Shown: piece after piece, positions 43,907 to 52,622 of the stretch | Numbering within the stretch: position 1 is the first letter of the stretch | Layout: each line of letters starts with the position of its first letter | NCBI RefSeq assembly: GCF_000186865.1 | Contig: NW_008705581.1 | Span: 450,189-514,188, forward strand | DNA length: 64,000 bases | DNA from: Aureococcus anophagefferens | Lineage: Eukaryota; Sar; Pelagophyceae; Pelagomonadales; Pelagomonadaceae | Reading direction: 5' to 3' | The notes under the pieces: generated by a model | What the model was told of the DNA's origin: nothing | The model's input: the letters and a program-made list of their open reading frames with translations, nothing else | Database searches by the model: none | Position numbers and translations under genes: made by a program

Positions 43907-46006
43907 CTAGAGGCCGTGGCCGCCCATGGAGCGGCCGCCGTCGACGGGCAGAGCCGTGCCCGAGACCATGGCCGCCTTGTCGCTGAGCAGGAACGTGACG
44001 GCGTTGGCGACGTCGTCCGGCTCCGCGAGCTTGCGGAGCGGGATCGTCGCCTTCATCGCCGCGAGCTTGTCCGCGGGCCACTGCTTCTTCGCGAGCTCCG
44101 TCATGACGACGGTCGGGTTCACCGTGTTCACGCGGATGCCGTGCTTGCCGTACTCCAGCGCCTGGATGCGCGCGACGTGGTCCACGGCGGCCTTGGACGA
44201 GCTGTAGACGAGGTGGTCCTCGAGGGCGAGCGTCGAGCTCTGGGAGCTCACGTGGACGACGGAGCCCGAGAGCCCCTTCGCGACGAGGTCCCCGGCGACG
44301 ATCTGCGTGACGAAGATGGCCGGCTTCACGTTGACGCCGTACTGGCGGTCGAACTCCGCCGGCGACGTGTCCAGCACGGGCTCGAACTTGGCGATGCCCG
44401 CGCAGTGGACGACGTAGCGCGCGGGGCCGCCGGCCTCCAGCGCGGCCTCGACGGCGGCCATCGCGGCCTCCGTGCGGCTCAGGTCCAGGGCCAGCGTGTC
44501 GACGGCGGGGAACTCGGACTTGAGGGCCTTCAACGCCTCGGCGCCGTAGTCCACGGCCAGCACCCGCGCGCCGGCGGCCAGGAGCTGCGCGACGATGGCC
44601 TTGCCGATGCCGCCGGACGCGCCCGTGACGAGCGCGCGGCCGCCGGCGAGGTCGAAGGCCTTGGCCGGCGGCTCGAAGGCCGCGAGCAGGGGCGGCCGCG
44701 GCGGCGCCGCGGACCGCACGGCCACCGTGCCGCCGTCCTCGCCGGCGGCCTTGGGCGGTTTCGGCGCGCGGAGCGCGGCGAGCATGGCCTCCGCGGGCGC
44801 GCCTTCGAAGGCGACGGCGTGCGCGGCCGCGAGGACCGGGTAGTCCGCCGCGGCACCCCTGGCGACCAGGAATTCGTGGAGCGCCGCGAGGTTGCGCCAG
44901 TCGGGGACGCGGCTCTGCGGGCCGAGGACCTACGAGGCGCGCGGGTCGTCCGGTCACCATTTTGCTCTGGGCATCGTACCTCCGCCTCGAGGTCCGGCCA
45001 GGACTTGTCCGAGGTCACGAAGGCCGCGGCGAGCTTCTGGCCCCGGCCCACGGAGCAGCTCAGCACGACGTCGCCGAAGCCGCACGCCTCGTCGAACGTC
45101 GCGACGTCGACGCCAAAAAAACGCACGCAGATGCGCTTCACCTCGCCGAAGCCGCGCCGCATGGCCGCGGCCTTGGCGTTCATGCCCAGGCCCAGCCCCG
45201 TGACGAAGCCGCAGGCCAGCGTGACGCAGTTCTTCAGCGACCCGCACAAGTCGACGCCCACGACGTCGTCGCAGAGGTCCGCGCGGAACGTCGGCGTCGT
45301 CAGCAGGTCCTGGAAGGCGCGGGCGCCGCCGAGGTTCGACGGCGCGTGGCCGATGGTCGCCTCCGCGAACTCGTCGCGCGCCATCTCCGCGTAGATGTTC
45401 GGGCCGCCGAGCATGGCCGTCTCCGCGCCGAGCAGCGCCTGTATTCGACAGTTTCGACGCGAAGCTTTCTGTTGTGCTTCGAGAGCTTAGCAAGAACGAT
45501 CGATTCGTCCAAAAATCAGCCGAATCGACTTCGATTTGACCGAGCTCGAGAGGTTTGAAGTTTGGCTGGAAGAACCCAAACCCGTGGTTGATTTCGGCAC
45601 AGAGCAGCGCCGCGATGCGCGCCGTCAGGGGCGTCAGGGCGCCGTCTTCCACGTGCAGGCCCTTGACGAGGCTCAGCGCCGTCGCGCCGGCGGCGAGGGA
45701 CCCCTTCAACCGCGAGAGCACGCCGTCCAGGTACTCGTGCGGCACGGCGACGATCACCAGATCCGCGCCCTCGGCGACGCGCAGGTCCGCCGTCGCGACG
45801 AGGTTCGCCGGCAGGGCGCACGCGCCGACGTAGGTCGCGTTCCGGTGCGTCGCGTTGATCTCGTCGGCCTGGGCCTGGCGCCGCACCCACCAGTCCACCG
45901 TCGCGCAGAACTTGTCCGGCTGCGCCGCGGCGCCCTCGGCGGCGATGCGCGCGACGACGCTGCCGAAGGACCCGCCGCCCAAGACGACGACGCGCCGCGC
46001 GGCCAT
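43907..46006 (-). CDS. Glycerol-3-phosphate dehydrogenase fused to an L-xylulose-reductase-like SDR (3 exons)
   Basis: Exons complement(43907..44929, 44980..45438, 45611..46006), 625 residues, all phase 0. Residues 1-~345 are an NAD-dependent glycerol-3-phosphate dehydrogenase: nucleotide loop VVLGGGSFGSVVARIA, SLVKGLH with the active lysine, GGPNIYAEMARDEFAEATIG, GSLKNCVTLACGFVTGLGLG. After a short proline-rich linker comes a complete SDR: TGASGGIG, HVSSQSS, the YxxxK of VYSSSKAAV, then RVNTVNPTVVMTEL and PVDGGRSM, which match DCXR/L-xylulose reductase. No stop separates them and exon 3 spans the join. Inferred role: linked redox steps between triose-phosphate and polyol or osmolyte metabolism. 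Confidence 0.85.
44930..44979 (-). other. 50-bp intron in the GPDH-SDR gene
   Basis: It starts GTACGATGCC and ends CTCGTAG on the minus strand, and joins PDLEAE to VLGPQSRV in phase 0. Reading through would replace the conserved GPDH C-terminus with unrelated sequence, so splicing is expected. It is near the lower size limit for spliceosomal introns. Confidence 0.75.
45439..45610 (-). mobile_element. F2 introner (172 bp GC-AG intron), perfect duplication
   Basis: GCGCTGCTC occurs on the minus strand from 45610 and from 45438. The intron starts GC and ends AATACAG. The core includes CTCGAGCTCGGTCAAATCG and TTTTTGGACGAATCGATCG in the sense direction. Splicing restores RIAALLGAETAM exactly. Confidence 0.92.
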
Positions 46007-46465
46007 GGGATCGGGTGGGGCTGCACTCGCACGCTTCGAGGAGGTCCTCAGAATCGAGAGAGTGGCTTCTCAGTTTTTGCGCGCTTTGATGCATCGCCGT
46101 GTCGGTGTTGAACGGCAACCCGTTCGTTGAACCGACCCGCGTGTTGTGGAGAGGCGTGGCTGTGGGCGGAGGCCGTGTGGTCGGTTCGTGGCTCGACGGG
46201 GCCCCGATTCGAGCCCGGCGTGGCGGGCCCGGCCGACCCGAACGCGGCGCGGGCCGACTGCCCGGGGCCGCCGCCGCCGCGCGCCGCGACACCGCCTCGT
46301 GAGGCCACGCGGCCGGGCGACCTGGACGAGCGGCCGACGTGGCGCAGCCCCCCTTTCCTCTCCGCGCAGGTCAGTAGAGGTGTCGTGTACGTCCCCCCGA
46401 TCGCGCGCGCGCGCCGCGGCCGCGCCGCGGACCCGCGGACCGCGCCCGCCGTCGGCGGCCGCCGC
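46007..46465. other. Intergenic region upstream of the GPDH-SDR gene
   Basis: 459 bases between the start of the fusion gene and the 3' end of psaF. It is mixed in composition, with an AT-richer first 130 bases. I see no gene. Confidence 0.45.
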
Positions 46466-47164
46466 TTACCGCGGGGAGACCGTGATCTCGTCGGCGTCGG
46501 CGACGAAGTCGCCCTTGATGAACTCCGCGTACGCGTCGCGGGGCCAGAGGTAGTTGGAGAGCATGATCGTGAGCGCGAGGGGCACGTCGATGATGATCTC
46601 CTTCTCCGCCGGGTTCTTGGTCTTGGCCACGGTCTTGACGTACTTGCGGCCCGCCGAGCCGATGTAGCCCGCCGTGTAGAGGAAGCCGATGCCCGGGAAG
46701 ACGAACTCGGCCAGGTGGACCGGATTTCCGTCGACAACCAAGTGCGGCAGGCCGTCCTTGCCGCAGAGGAGGTCGCTGTCGGCGTAGCGCTTGAAGCGGT
46801 TGTTCGCCTGGTCCAGCGTCTGCTGGAGCGCGAGGTACGGCGGGGACCCCGGCTCGTACTTCTTGAGGCGGCCCTCGAGCGTCGCGACGGTTTTGCGCTG
46901 GCGCTTCGCGAAGTTCTTCGACGTCGCGCAGTCCTCGAGCTGGGCGTACTGGATCGGGCCCGGCTGCTTCGCGGCGGGGGCCGCCGCCGCGGCGGCGGCG
47001 GGCGACACGTCGCCGAGGACGAGGGCGGCGCCCAGGGCCGCGGCGCCGGCGGCCTTGCCCAGGGCCGCGGCCGTCTCGGGCTTCAGGCTCATCCGGGGCG
47101 CCACGCGCGTCGGCGCGAGGCCCAGGGCGGCCGGGGCGAGGAGGGCGAGGAGCACGGCCTTCAT
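46466..47164 (-). CDS. psaF: Photosystem I subunit III (PsaF), nuclear-encoded, with bipartite plastid leader
   Basis: 232 residues. MKAVLLALLAPAALGLAPTR is a signal peptide with a transit-type start after it. A second hydrophobic stretch (AAALGAALVLGDVSPAAAAA) is the thylakoid-lumen signal. The mature protein shows LEDCATSKNFAKR, LEGRLKKYEPGSPPYLAL, LLCGKDGLPHLVVDG, the membrane helix FVFPGIGFLYTAGYIG, and the end EKEIIIDVPLAL...ADEITVSPR. All are typical of PsaF, the lumen-side docking site for cytochrome c6 or plastocyanin. In many red-lineage algae psaF stays in the plastid genome, so this is a transferred copy. Stop at 46466. Confidence 0.93.
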   Translation of the reverse strand: MKAVLLALLAPAALGLAPTRVAPRMSLKPETAAALGKAAGAAALGAALVLGDVSPAAAAAAAPAAKQPGPIQYAQLEDCATSKNFAKRQRKTVATLEGRLKKYEPGSPPYLALQQTLDQANNRFKRYADSDLLCGKDGLPHLVVDGNPVHLAEFVFPGIGFLYTAGYIGSAGRKYVKTVAKTKNPAEKEIIIDVPLALTIMLSNYLWPRDAYAEFIKGDFVADADEITVSPR

Positions 47165-47259
47165 CTTTGGAGGCGGCGCGGGCGTCGAAGACGAGCGGCA
47201 GGCCGACACGAGACGATCCACTCGAGCTCAAGCGCCCGCTCGATCGCGGTGAGCCAATT

Positions 47260-47271
47260 TTGGCCGGGGGT
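47260..47271 (+). promoter_or_regulatory. TTGGCCGGGGGT motif, site 3
   Basis: Preceded by GCCAATT and followed by TGGCC, about 100 bases upstream of the psaF start, in the opposite orientation to that gene. Confidence 0.45.
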
Positions 47272-47353
47272 TGGCCTGAAAATTGGGCCGCGCTGCGTAC
47301 GCCGTAGGCGTCCCGTAGAACGCCGTCTCATGTGGAGTTACAGACCACTCTCC

Positions 47354-48681
47354 CTACGCCGCCACCCGCTCCTCGTCCGCCTCGGCGGCGGCGGCCATGA
47401 CCGACTCGGAGAAGATCGCGAGGCCCTCGGCCATGTCGGCCTCGGAGATCGTGAGCGGCGGGATGAGGCGGACGGCCTGGTGGACGCCCGTCGCGAGGGC
47501 CAGCAGGCCCCGGTCCTCGCAGTGCTTCGTCACCTTGCCCGCGATGCCCGGGCGCCCGTCCTCGAACTCGACGCCGATCATGAGGCCCGCGGCGCGGACG
47601 TCGCCGACGACGCCCGGCAGCGCGGCGTCGAGCTCGTCGAGCGCCGCCCGCGCCTGGGCGCCGCGCGCCGCGACGTTGTCGAGCACGCGCTCCTCGGCGA
47701 AGACGTCGAGCGTCGCGACGGCCGCGGCGCACGCGACGGCGTTGCCGCCGTAGGTGCCGCCCATGCAGCCCTTGAGCTGCGTCGCCGAGATGTCGGCGCG
47801 CGTCACGACGGCCGAGAGCGGGTAGCCACTCGCGAGGCCCTTGGCCGTGACGAGGATGTCCGGCGCCGCGGCCGCGCCCGCGCGCTCCGCCGCGTACATG
47901 ACCCCCGTGCGCCCGACGCCGCACTGGACCTCGTCCGCGATGTACAGCGCGCCGTGGTCGTCGCAGAACCGGCGCACGGCCCGCAGGAAGTCCGGCGACG
48001 CGGGCACGTAGCCGCCCTCGCCGAGCACGGGCTCGATCAAGACCGCCGCGACCTCCGACGGCGCGACCTGCTGCTTCACGAGCAAGTCGAGCTGCGCGAG
48101 CGCGAAGTCGTCGCTGACCCCGCGGTGCGCGTAGGGGTACGGCGCGAAGAAGGACCTAAAAAGCAGCGGGTCGCGAAGGCCGGTTCCGGGGACGCCGGGC
48201 GGACGGACCCGTAGGGCAACGGCCCCGCGTCCGCGCCGCGGTAGCCGACGCTCGAGCTCGTCACGGCCAACGCCCCCGCCGTGCGGCCGTGGTAGCCGCC
48301 CTGGAAGGCGATGACGCCGCTGCGGCCCGTCGCCTGCCGCGCGAGGCGGAGCGCGCCCTCGATGGCCTCGCCGCCGGAATTCGCGAAGAAGAAGCTGCCC
48401 AGGCCCATGGTGAAGGGCTCGAGGCGCTCGACGAGCTCGAGCATGCGGTCGTGGTAGCCCACGCTCATCTGGAGGTGGCTCGCCGTCGCCGCCTGCCGCT
48501 GGACGGCGTCGACGACCGTCGGGTGGCAGTGGCCCGTGCTCGTGACGCCGATGCCCGAGGTGAAATCGAGGTAGTCGCGGCCGCCGCTGCAGGTCACGCG
48601 GCTGCCCTGGCCCTTGACGAGGACGAGCTCCGTCGCGCGCTTGATGCCCGGGAAGAGCTTGGTGGTGGTGGAGAGCGCCAT
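47354..48681 (-). CDS. Class-III PLP aminotransferase, 4-aminobutyrate-aminotransferase-like (2 exons)
   Basis: Exons complement(47354..48155, 48209..48681), 424 residues, the normal length. Landmarks: FTSGIGVTSTGHCHP, FFFANSGGEAIEGALRLAR, AFQGGYHGRTAGAL, AVLIEPVLGEGGYVPAS, YIADEVQCGVGRTG, and the PLP lysine in LVTAKGLASGYPLS. Overall it is closest in pattern to GabT/PuuE enzymes that use 4-aminobutyrate; an ornithine-type substrate is not excluded. I see no strong targeting peptide. The 53-bp intron is phase 2 and restores PYGSFFAPYPYAHRG. Confidence 0.83.
48156..48208 (-). other. 53-bp intron in the aminotransferase gene
   Basis: It starts GTCCGTCCGC and ends CTTTTTAG on the minus strand. 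Without removal the frame is lost; with removal the conserved PYPYAHRG segment follows directly. It shares no sequence with the introners. Confidence 0.8.
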
Positions 48682-48909
48682 CGCCGCGAGTCGAGTCGGG
48701 GCTGCTTCTCGGACGGCACCGAGCTTGGCAGCGGTGGAGAGCGCGCGAGTCGAGTCGGGGCTGCTTCTCGGACTTCACCGTCGGCCAAGCAGCTCCTCGA
48801 GCACTTGTCTCAGCGTTCGTGAGTTTTGCTTGCGGCAACGGCTCCAGTTCCGCGTCTGGCACGGCTTTCCGGCCGCCTCGTCGAGCTTCGTCACCCCGCC
48901 AAGACGAAC
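48682..48909. repeat. Promoter region with a ~60-bp tandem duplication
   Basis: GTCGAGTCGGGGCTGCTTCT occurs twice about 60 bases apart (near 48690 and 48750), each preceded by GGTGGAGAGCGC. The region separates divergent genes starting at 48681 and 48910. Confidence 0.75.
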
Positions 48910-49977
48910 ATGTCGTCGTCGAATAGCGCTACAGCGTCGACGCCGCCTTTCGCGGAGGTTCGCGAGTTCGTCGAAGCTTTGGGACACGATGAGCTCGTCG
49001 CCGCCGTTGCGAAGGCGTGGGACGATTCGCCGGCCCTGCGCGGTGCCCTGGACCGCGCCACCCGCGACTGCTGGAGCGCGTCGGTCGACCAAGCGGAGAT
49101 GCTCGACCACGACTGGTCTCAAGGTACCGTCCACGCACCTCTCACCGTTCGTTTCAAATCTACGTCTCCGGACGGCCTGGTGGACATCAGCGGTTGGAAA
49201 GAACCCCTCGATGATATCCGAGCCATGCTCACAGAAGACGGCGAGTTGTTCTTCGAGGACGAAGACGGCGATTGGGAGAACGGCGGTTATGGTTGCGAGG
49301 AGTGCTTCGCGCCCGGTTCGACTTGCCGGGCGACGCTCCAGGTGAACCGCAAAGGCGAGCGCCGGCTGATCGTCGCGATGGAGGATTTCTGCAGTTGCAA
49401 TTCCTACCATGGCGGTCCTGAATGCGTGTGTTCCGATAGCTACACGCTCTTTGTCGCGGACGAGAAGCCGAAGCCCAAGAAGCACGCGAAGAAGGTCGCG
49501 CGCAAGTCCACGGGCGGCAAGGCCCCCCGCAAGCAGCTCGCCACCAAGGCGGCGCGCCGTACTAGGCCTCCCAGGGCTCGGCGGCGCGCAGTAGACTACG
49601 TAAGAGCAAATTACCCCCCGCCACCTCTACTTGGATCGACGCCCGCCTCCGGGCCCGCGATCGTAATCGTGTTCGACGGGCGGAGGTCGATCTTGATGGC
49701 CCGCTGCTTCGAGAAGAAGCCGCGCTTGCCCACGCGGACGCGGTCCGCCTTGGAGAGGGACTTGCGGCTCGGGTCGTCGACGGCGCCGCGGCGCGCGGCC
49801 GCGTCGTCGAAGACGAGGGGCTGGAGCTTCAGGTTCGCGACCGTGACCGTCGACAGCACGTCGCGCTCGCCGAGGAGGCCGAAGCCCGCGGCGTCGAAGC
49901 ACGCGTCGAGCGCCGCGGTCGTGACGTCGACGGCGCAGTCGAAGGCGTCGCAGGTGATCGCCGGCGCGTCCGCGTAG
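48910..49977 (+). CDS. Unknown protein containing a histone H3 tail sequence; 3' end uncertain
   Basis: Start MSSSNSATASTPPFAEV. The first ~190 residues contain acidic patches and a cysteine-rich part (YGCEECFAPGSTC, FCSCNSYHGGPECVCSD) that I do not recognise. At 49498-49557 twenty consecutive residues, from ARKSTGGKAP to QLATKAAR, equal residues 7-26 of histone H3, preceded by KPKPKKHAKKV. The open frame then runs on to 49977, antisense to the 3' end of the glycosyltransferase gene. That last part may be untranslated if an unrecognised splice or stop intervenes. Base composition is visibly less GC-rich than in the neighbours, which suggests a different origin. Confidence 0.65.
   Translation: MSSSNSATASTPPFAEVREFVEALGHDELVAAVAKAWDDSPALRGALDRATRDCWSASVDQAEMLDHDWSQGTVHAPLTVRFKSTSPDGLVDISGWKEPLDDIRAMLTEDGELFFEDEDGDWENGGYGCEECFAPGSTCRATLQVNRKGERRLIVAMEDFCSCNSYHGGPECVCSDSYTLFVADEKPKPKKHAKKVARKSTGGKAPRKQLATKAARRTRPPRARRRAVDYVRANYPPPPLLGSTPASGPAIVIVFDGRRSILMARCFEKKPRLPTRTRSALERDLRLGSSTAPRRAAASSKTRGWSFRFATVTVDSTSRSPRRPKPAASKHASSAAVVTSTAQSKASQVIAGASA
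49498..49557 (+). other. Histone H3 tail segment (H3 residues 7-26) inside another gene
   Basis: The copy includes K9, S10, K14, K18 and K23 equivalents. The match starts and stops sharply: the preceding residues are not ARTKQT and the following are RTRPPRA, not KSAP. Confidence 0.9.
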
Positions 49978-51515
49978 GAGAAGCGGTGGTCCGCCGCCGG
50001 CGCGCCCGGCCCCGCGAGCTCGAAGACCAACGCGTCGCGGAAGGAGAGGAGGCGGTCGGGCCGGTCGCGGTCGACGACGGACCGAACTCTACGGACCGCG
50101 CGGTGCAGCGTCTGCAGCGCGCGCCGCTCCGCGGTGTCGAAGAAGCCGTCGACCGGCGCCGGGCAGCCCGCGGGCCGCCGCGGGTCCGCGTAGAGCTTGC
50201 CCCGGAGCACGACGACGACGACGCCGCAGGGCCGGCCGCCGCCGTTGAGGAAGCGCGCCCGGAGCCGCTTCCGCGCGTCCGTCGCGTCCGCGGGCCGCTC
50301 CGCGGCCGCGTAGGCGCGCCCGACGTTGACGGCGACGCGCGCGAAGTCCTCGAAGAGGGCCCCGCCGTTTCGGAACGCGAAGACGTCGGGGAAGTGGGCC
50401 GACGACGGGATGACCACCGTCGAATTCGGCGTGTGGTCGGGGGGCAGCGCCCGTAAAGCGCAGGCCTTGCCCTTGCCGAGCGCGGCCATCCACAGGTCCG
50501 CGAAGCGCGGCGCGTTCGCGAGGCCCTCGGCCCACCAGGGCTTGCGCTCGCCGGACCAGTGCAGCACGCCCGCGGTCTCGCCCGACGCCTCCCACGCCTT
50601 GCTCAGCGCCTCGAGGCGCGCGGTCGCGTTCGCCGCGCGGTCGCGGCGGAAGGCCTTCTTCTCCGCCGCGCGCGCGCGCCGCGCCTCGTCGCGGAGCCGC
50701 CGGCCGTGGGCCTGCAGGCCGCGCGCGCAGGGGTGGCCCGAGCCGACCTGGCAGTTCCACCGCGCGCTGACGCGCTCGAAGGCGCCGTTCGTCGCGAGCA
50801 TGAGCGGCGGGTTCGTGCCGAGGGCGAAGACGGGCGTGACGCGGTTGAGCTCGAGCCAGCCCTCGACGGCCGCCGTGAGTTTCTGGCGCCGCCACCGGGG
50901 CAGGTGGAAGACGACGACGCCCGCGTTGAACGCGTTAAGCCGGGCCGCGTCGACGCCGCGGTCCCGGAGCGCCGCCATGGCGGCGGCGTCGCTGCAGTTG
51001 AGGAACGTGCCGCAGACGGGCCGCTCGCGGGGCACGGCGGCGACGGCGGGGCCGTCCGCGCCGTTGAGGACCGCGTCCGCGAGCTCCGCGACGTCGGCGA
51101 GCGCGATGGTGTCGCTGTCGAGCCAGACGACCTTGGTCGCCGCCGCGGGCAGCAGCTCGCCGAGGTAGAAGCGCGCGTAGTTGAAGATGCTCGCGAGGTA
51201 CTGCTTCTTCGCGTGGCGCACGCTGATCCGGCTCGCGACGCGCGCGCCGAGCGGCGACGTCTCGTCGAACGGCACGACGCGCCAGCGCCGCTCGCCGCCG
51301 ACGGCGCAGGCGAGGGCGGCGTCGAAGACGGCGGCGTCGGCCGCGGCGACGACGACGTGCGCGACGACGCGCTGCGGGTCCGCCGCCTGGGCGAAGACCG
51401 AGGAGACGCAGGCGACGACGCCCAGCGCGTGCGAGCTCGAGCCCGTGACGACGACGTGCACGTCCTCGGCCCGGGCCGCGAGCAGCAGCAGCGCGAGCAG
51501 GCGGCGCAGTGCCAT
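49611..51515 (-). CDS. GT8-family glycosyltransferase-like secretory protein
   Basis: 634 residues. MALRRLLALLLLAARAEDVH is a signal peptide or anchor. The GT8-like domain opens with VHVVVTGSSSHALGVVACVS. It has YARFYLGELLPAAATKVVWL, then DSDTIAL with the metal-binding DxD, FNAGVVVFHL, and LHWSGERKPWW with the late histidine. The C-terminal ~300 residues are an extension without a known domain (GKLYADPRRPAGCP, CDAFDCAVDVTT). Inferred site: Golgi; donor and acceptor unknown. Confidence 0.75.
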   Translation of the reverse strand: MALRRLLALLLLAARAEDVHVVVTGSSSHALGVVACVSSVFAQAADPQRVVAHVVVAAADAAVFDAALACAVGGERRWRVVPFDETSPLGARVASRISVRHAKKQYLASIFNYARFYLGELLPAAATKVVWLDSDTIALADVAELADAVLNGADGPAVAAVPRERPVCGTFLNCSDAAAMAALRDRGVDAARLNAFNAGVVVFHLPRWRRQKLTAAVEGWLELNRVTPVFALGTNPPLMLATNGAFERVSARWNCQVGSGHPCARGLQAHGRRLRDEARRARAAEKKAFRRDRAANATARLEALSKAWEASGETAGVLHWSGERKPWWAEGLANAPRFADLWMAALGKGKACALRALPPDHTPNSTVVIPSSAHFPDVFAFRNGGALFEDFARVAVNVGRAYAAAERPADATDARKRLRARFLNGGGRPCGVVVVVLRGKLYADPRRPAGCPAPVDGFFDTAERRALQTLHRAVRRVRSVVDRDRPDRLLSFRDALVFELAGPGAPAADHRFSYADAPAITCDAFDCAVDVTTAALDACFDAAGFGLLGERDVLSTVTVANLKLQPLVFDDAAARRGAVDDPSRKSLSKADRVRVGKRGFFSKQRAIKIDLRPSNTITIAGPEAGVDPSRGGGG

Positions 51516-51793
51516 CAGTTATGAGGCCATGACGCTGCTGCACGCGCTCTCGTTGGCACAAGCCATATTTTTACCACTTCACGCACGATGCAAGTTGCGA
51601 GGTATCCAATTAGAATGCATGACCTGGATCCGACAGGCGCCGCAGAGGTGCTCTCCGCCGCCGTCGGCCTCGGCATCGCCGGCCTGTTTCGCCGCCCGTC
51701 GTCGGACGCGCGGCGCCGCCACCGCCGGCTTCGGCCCACCGACCAGAAGAAAGCAGCGCCGTCGGCCGCGACCCGCGCAGAACCGGGGCAGCC
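51516..51793. promoter_or_regulatory. Bidirectional promoter region
   Basis: 278 bases between divergent starts. The first ~100 are AT-rich (GCCATATTTTTACCACTTCA, GTATCCAATTAGAATGCATG); the rest is GC-rich. The CCAAT within the second string is on the plus strand. Confidence 0.45.
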
Positions 51794-52333
51794 ATGGGCA
51801 ACAACCTCTGCACGGGCGTCGCCGACGCGCCGGTCAAGTTCTGCGACCACATGTGCGCCGACGCCATCCCCGAGCCCGTCGACGACGCGACGGCGGCGGC
51901 GAGCAACGGCGTCACGGGCGCGGACGTGAAATTCTTCGAGCAGCTCCTGTCCGACGTCGGGTCGGTGTTTACGACGGTAACGCCGACGGACCACCAGCAG
52001 GAGATGACCAAGTGCGAGTTCGGCGTGCGCCTCGTCCAGTCGACGACCCGCGCGCGCTTCCCCGAGTTCCACCGGGACAAGCCCCGGCCCGGCCGCATGA
52101 CCATCAAGACGAACGCGGACTGCAAGTGCCTCGTCGTCGTCGAGCGCAAGGAGGACTACGCGACGACCGTCGTCGCGCTCGCCAAGCACCCGGCGGACGA
52201 GGCCGAGTACCAGATGGTCTTCAAGAAGCAGAGCGTCGGCAAGACGTTCCTCGCCATCTTCGCGCAGTACGACGACGGCATCTACTGCACGAACACGTCC
52301 TACTTCCAGGGGTCCCAGGCGCGGTTCCTGTAG
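51794..52333 (+). CDS. Small N-terminally lipidated protein of unknown function
   Basis: 179 residues. It begins MGNNLCTG: glycine 2 with N-N-L-C fits N-myristoylation, and cysteine 6 fits palmitoylation. The rest is a compact domain with VKFFEQLLSDVGSVFTTV, KCLVVVERKEDYATTVVALA and FLAIFAQYDDGIYCTNTS. I do not recognise the family. Inferred site: inner face of the plasma or ciliary membrane. Confidence 0.72.
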   Translation: MGNNLCTGVADAPVKFCDHMCADAIPEPVDDATAAASNGVTGADVKFFEQLLSDVGSVFTTVTPTDHQQEMTKCEFGVRLVQSTTRARFPEFHRDKPRPGRMTIKTNADCKCLVVVERKEDYATTVVALAKHPADEAEYQMVFKKQSVGKTFLAIFAQYDDGIYCTNTSYFQGSQARFL

Positions 52334-52622
52334 GGCGGGCGTTTCGGTAAGTGTCTGGAGTTTTAAGTCTGCGGGGCTGGGAGACGCGCGGGTTGGTCGT
52401 GGCGGTTGTGGAGGGCATCGCCTCCCGGCGCGGCGCCTAGGCCTGGAATCTGGCCGGGGATAAAAACGACCATCGCGACCGCTCGCTTTTGCGCCGCGAA
52501 GGTGGAGCCGGTCCTAACGTCGATCCCTTTCGCCGGTGCGCGCACGTCGCCAAGGCGTTTAAACTACCCATACGCCGTCGCGGGGCCGTAACACACCCTC
52601 GCTGGCACCCCTAACCGGAAAA
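52334..52622. other. Non-coding region between two plus-strand genes
   Basis: 289 bases, AT-richer than the coding flanks, with a TGGCCGGGG string at 52452-52460 related to the TTGGCCGGGGGT motif. No gene is seen. Confidence 0.45.

Noticed and set aside
46127..48214. A 695-codon plus-strand frame over psaF and the aminotransferase
   Set aside because: Both minus-strand genes are unmistakable; the plus frame is arginine-rich shadow.
49611..49977. The 3' extension of the H3-tail gene as a certain coding region
   Set aside because: It is antisense to the conserved glycosyltransferase C-terminus and has no recognisable content, so it is kept only as an uncertain part.
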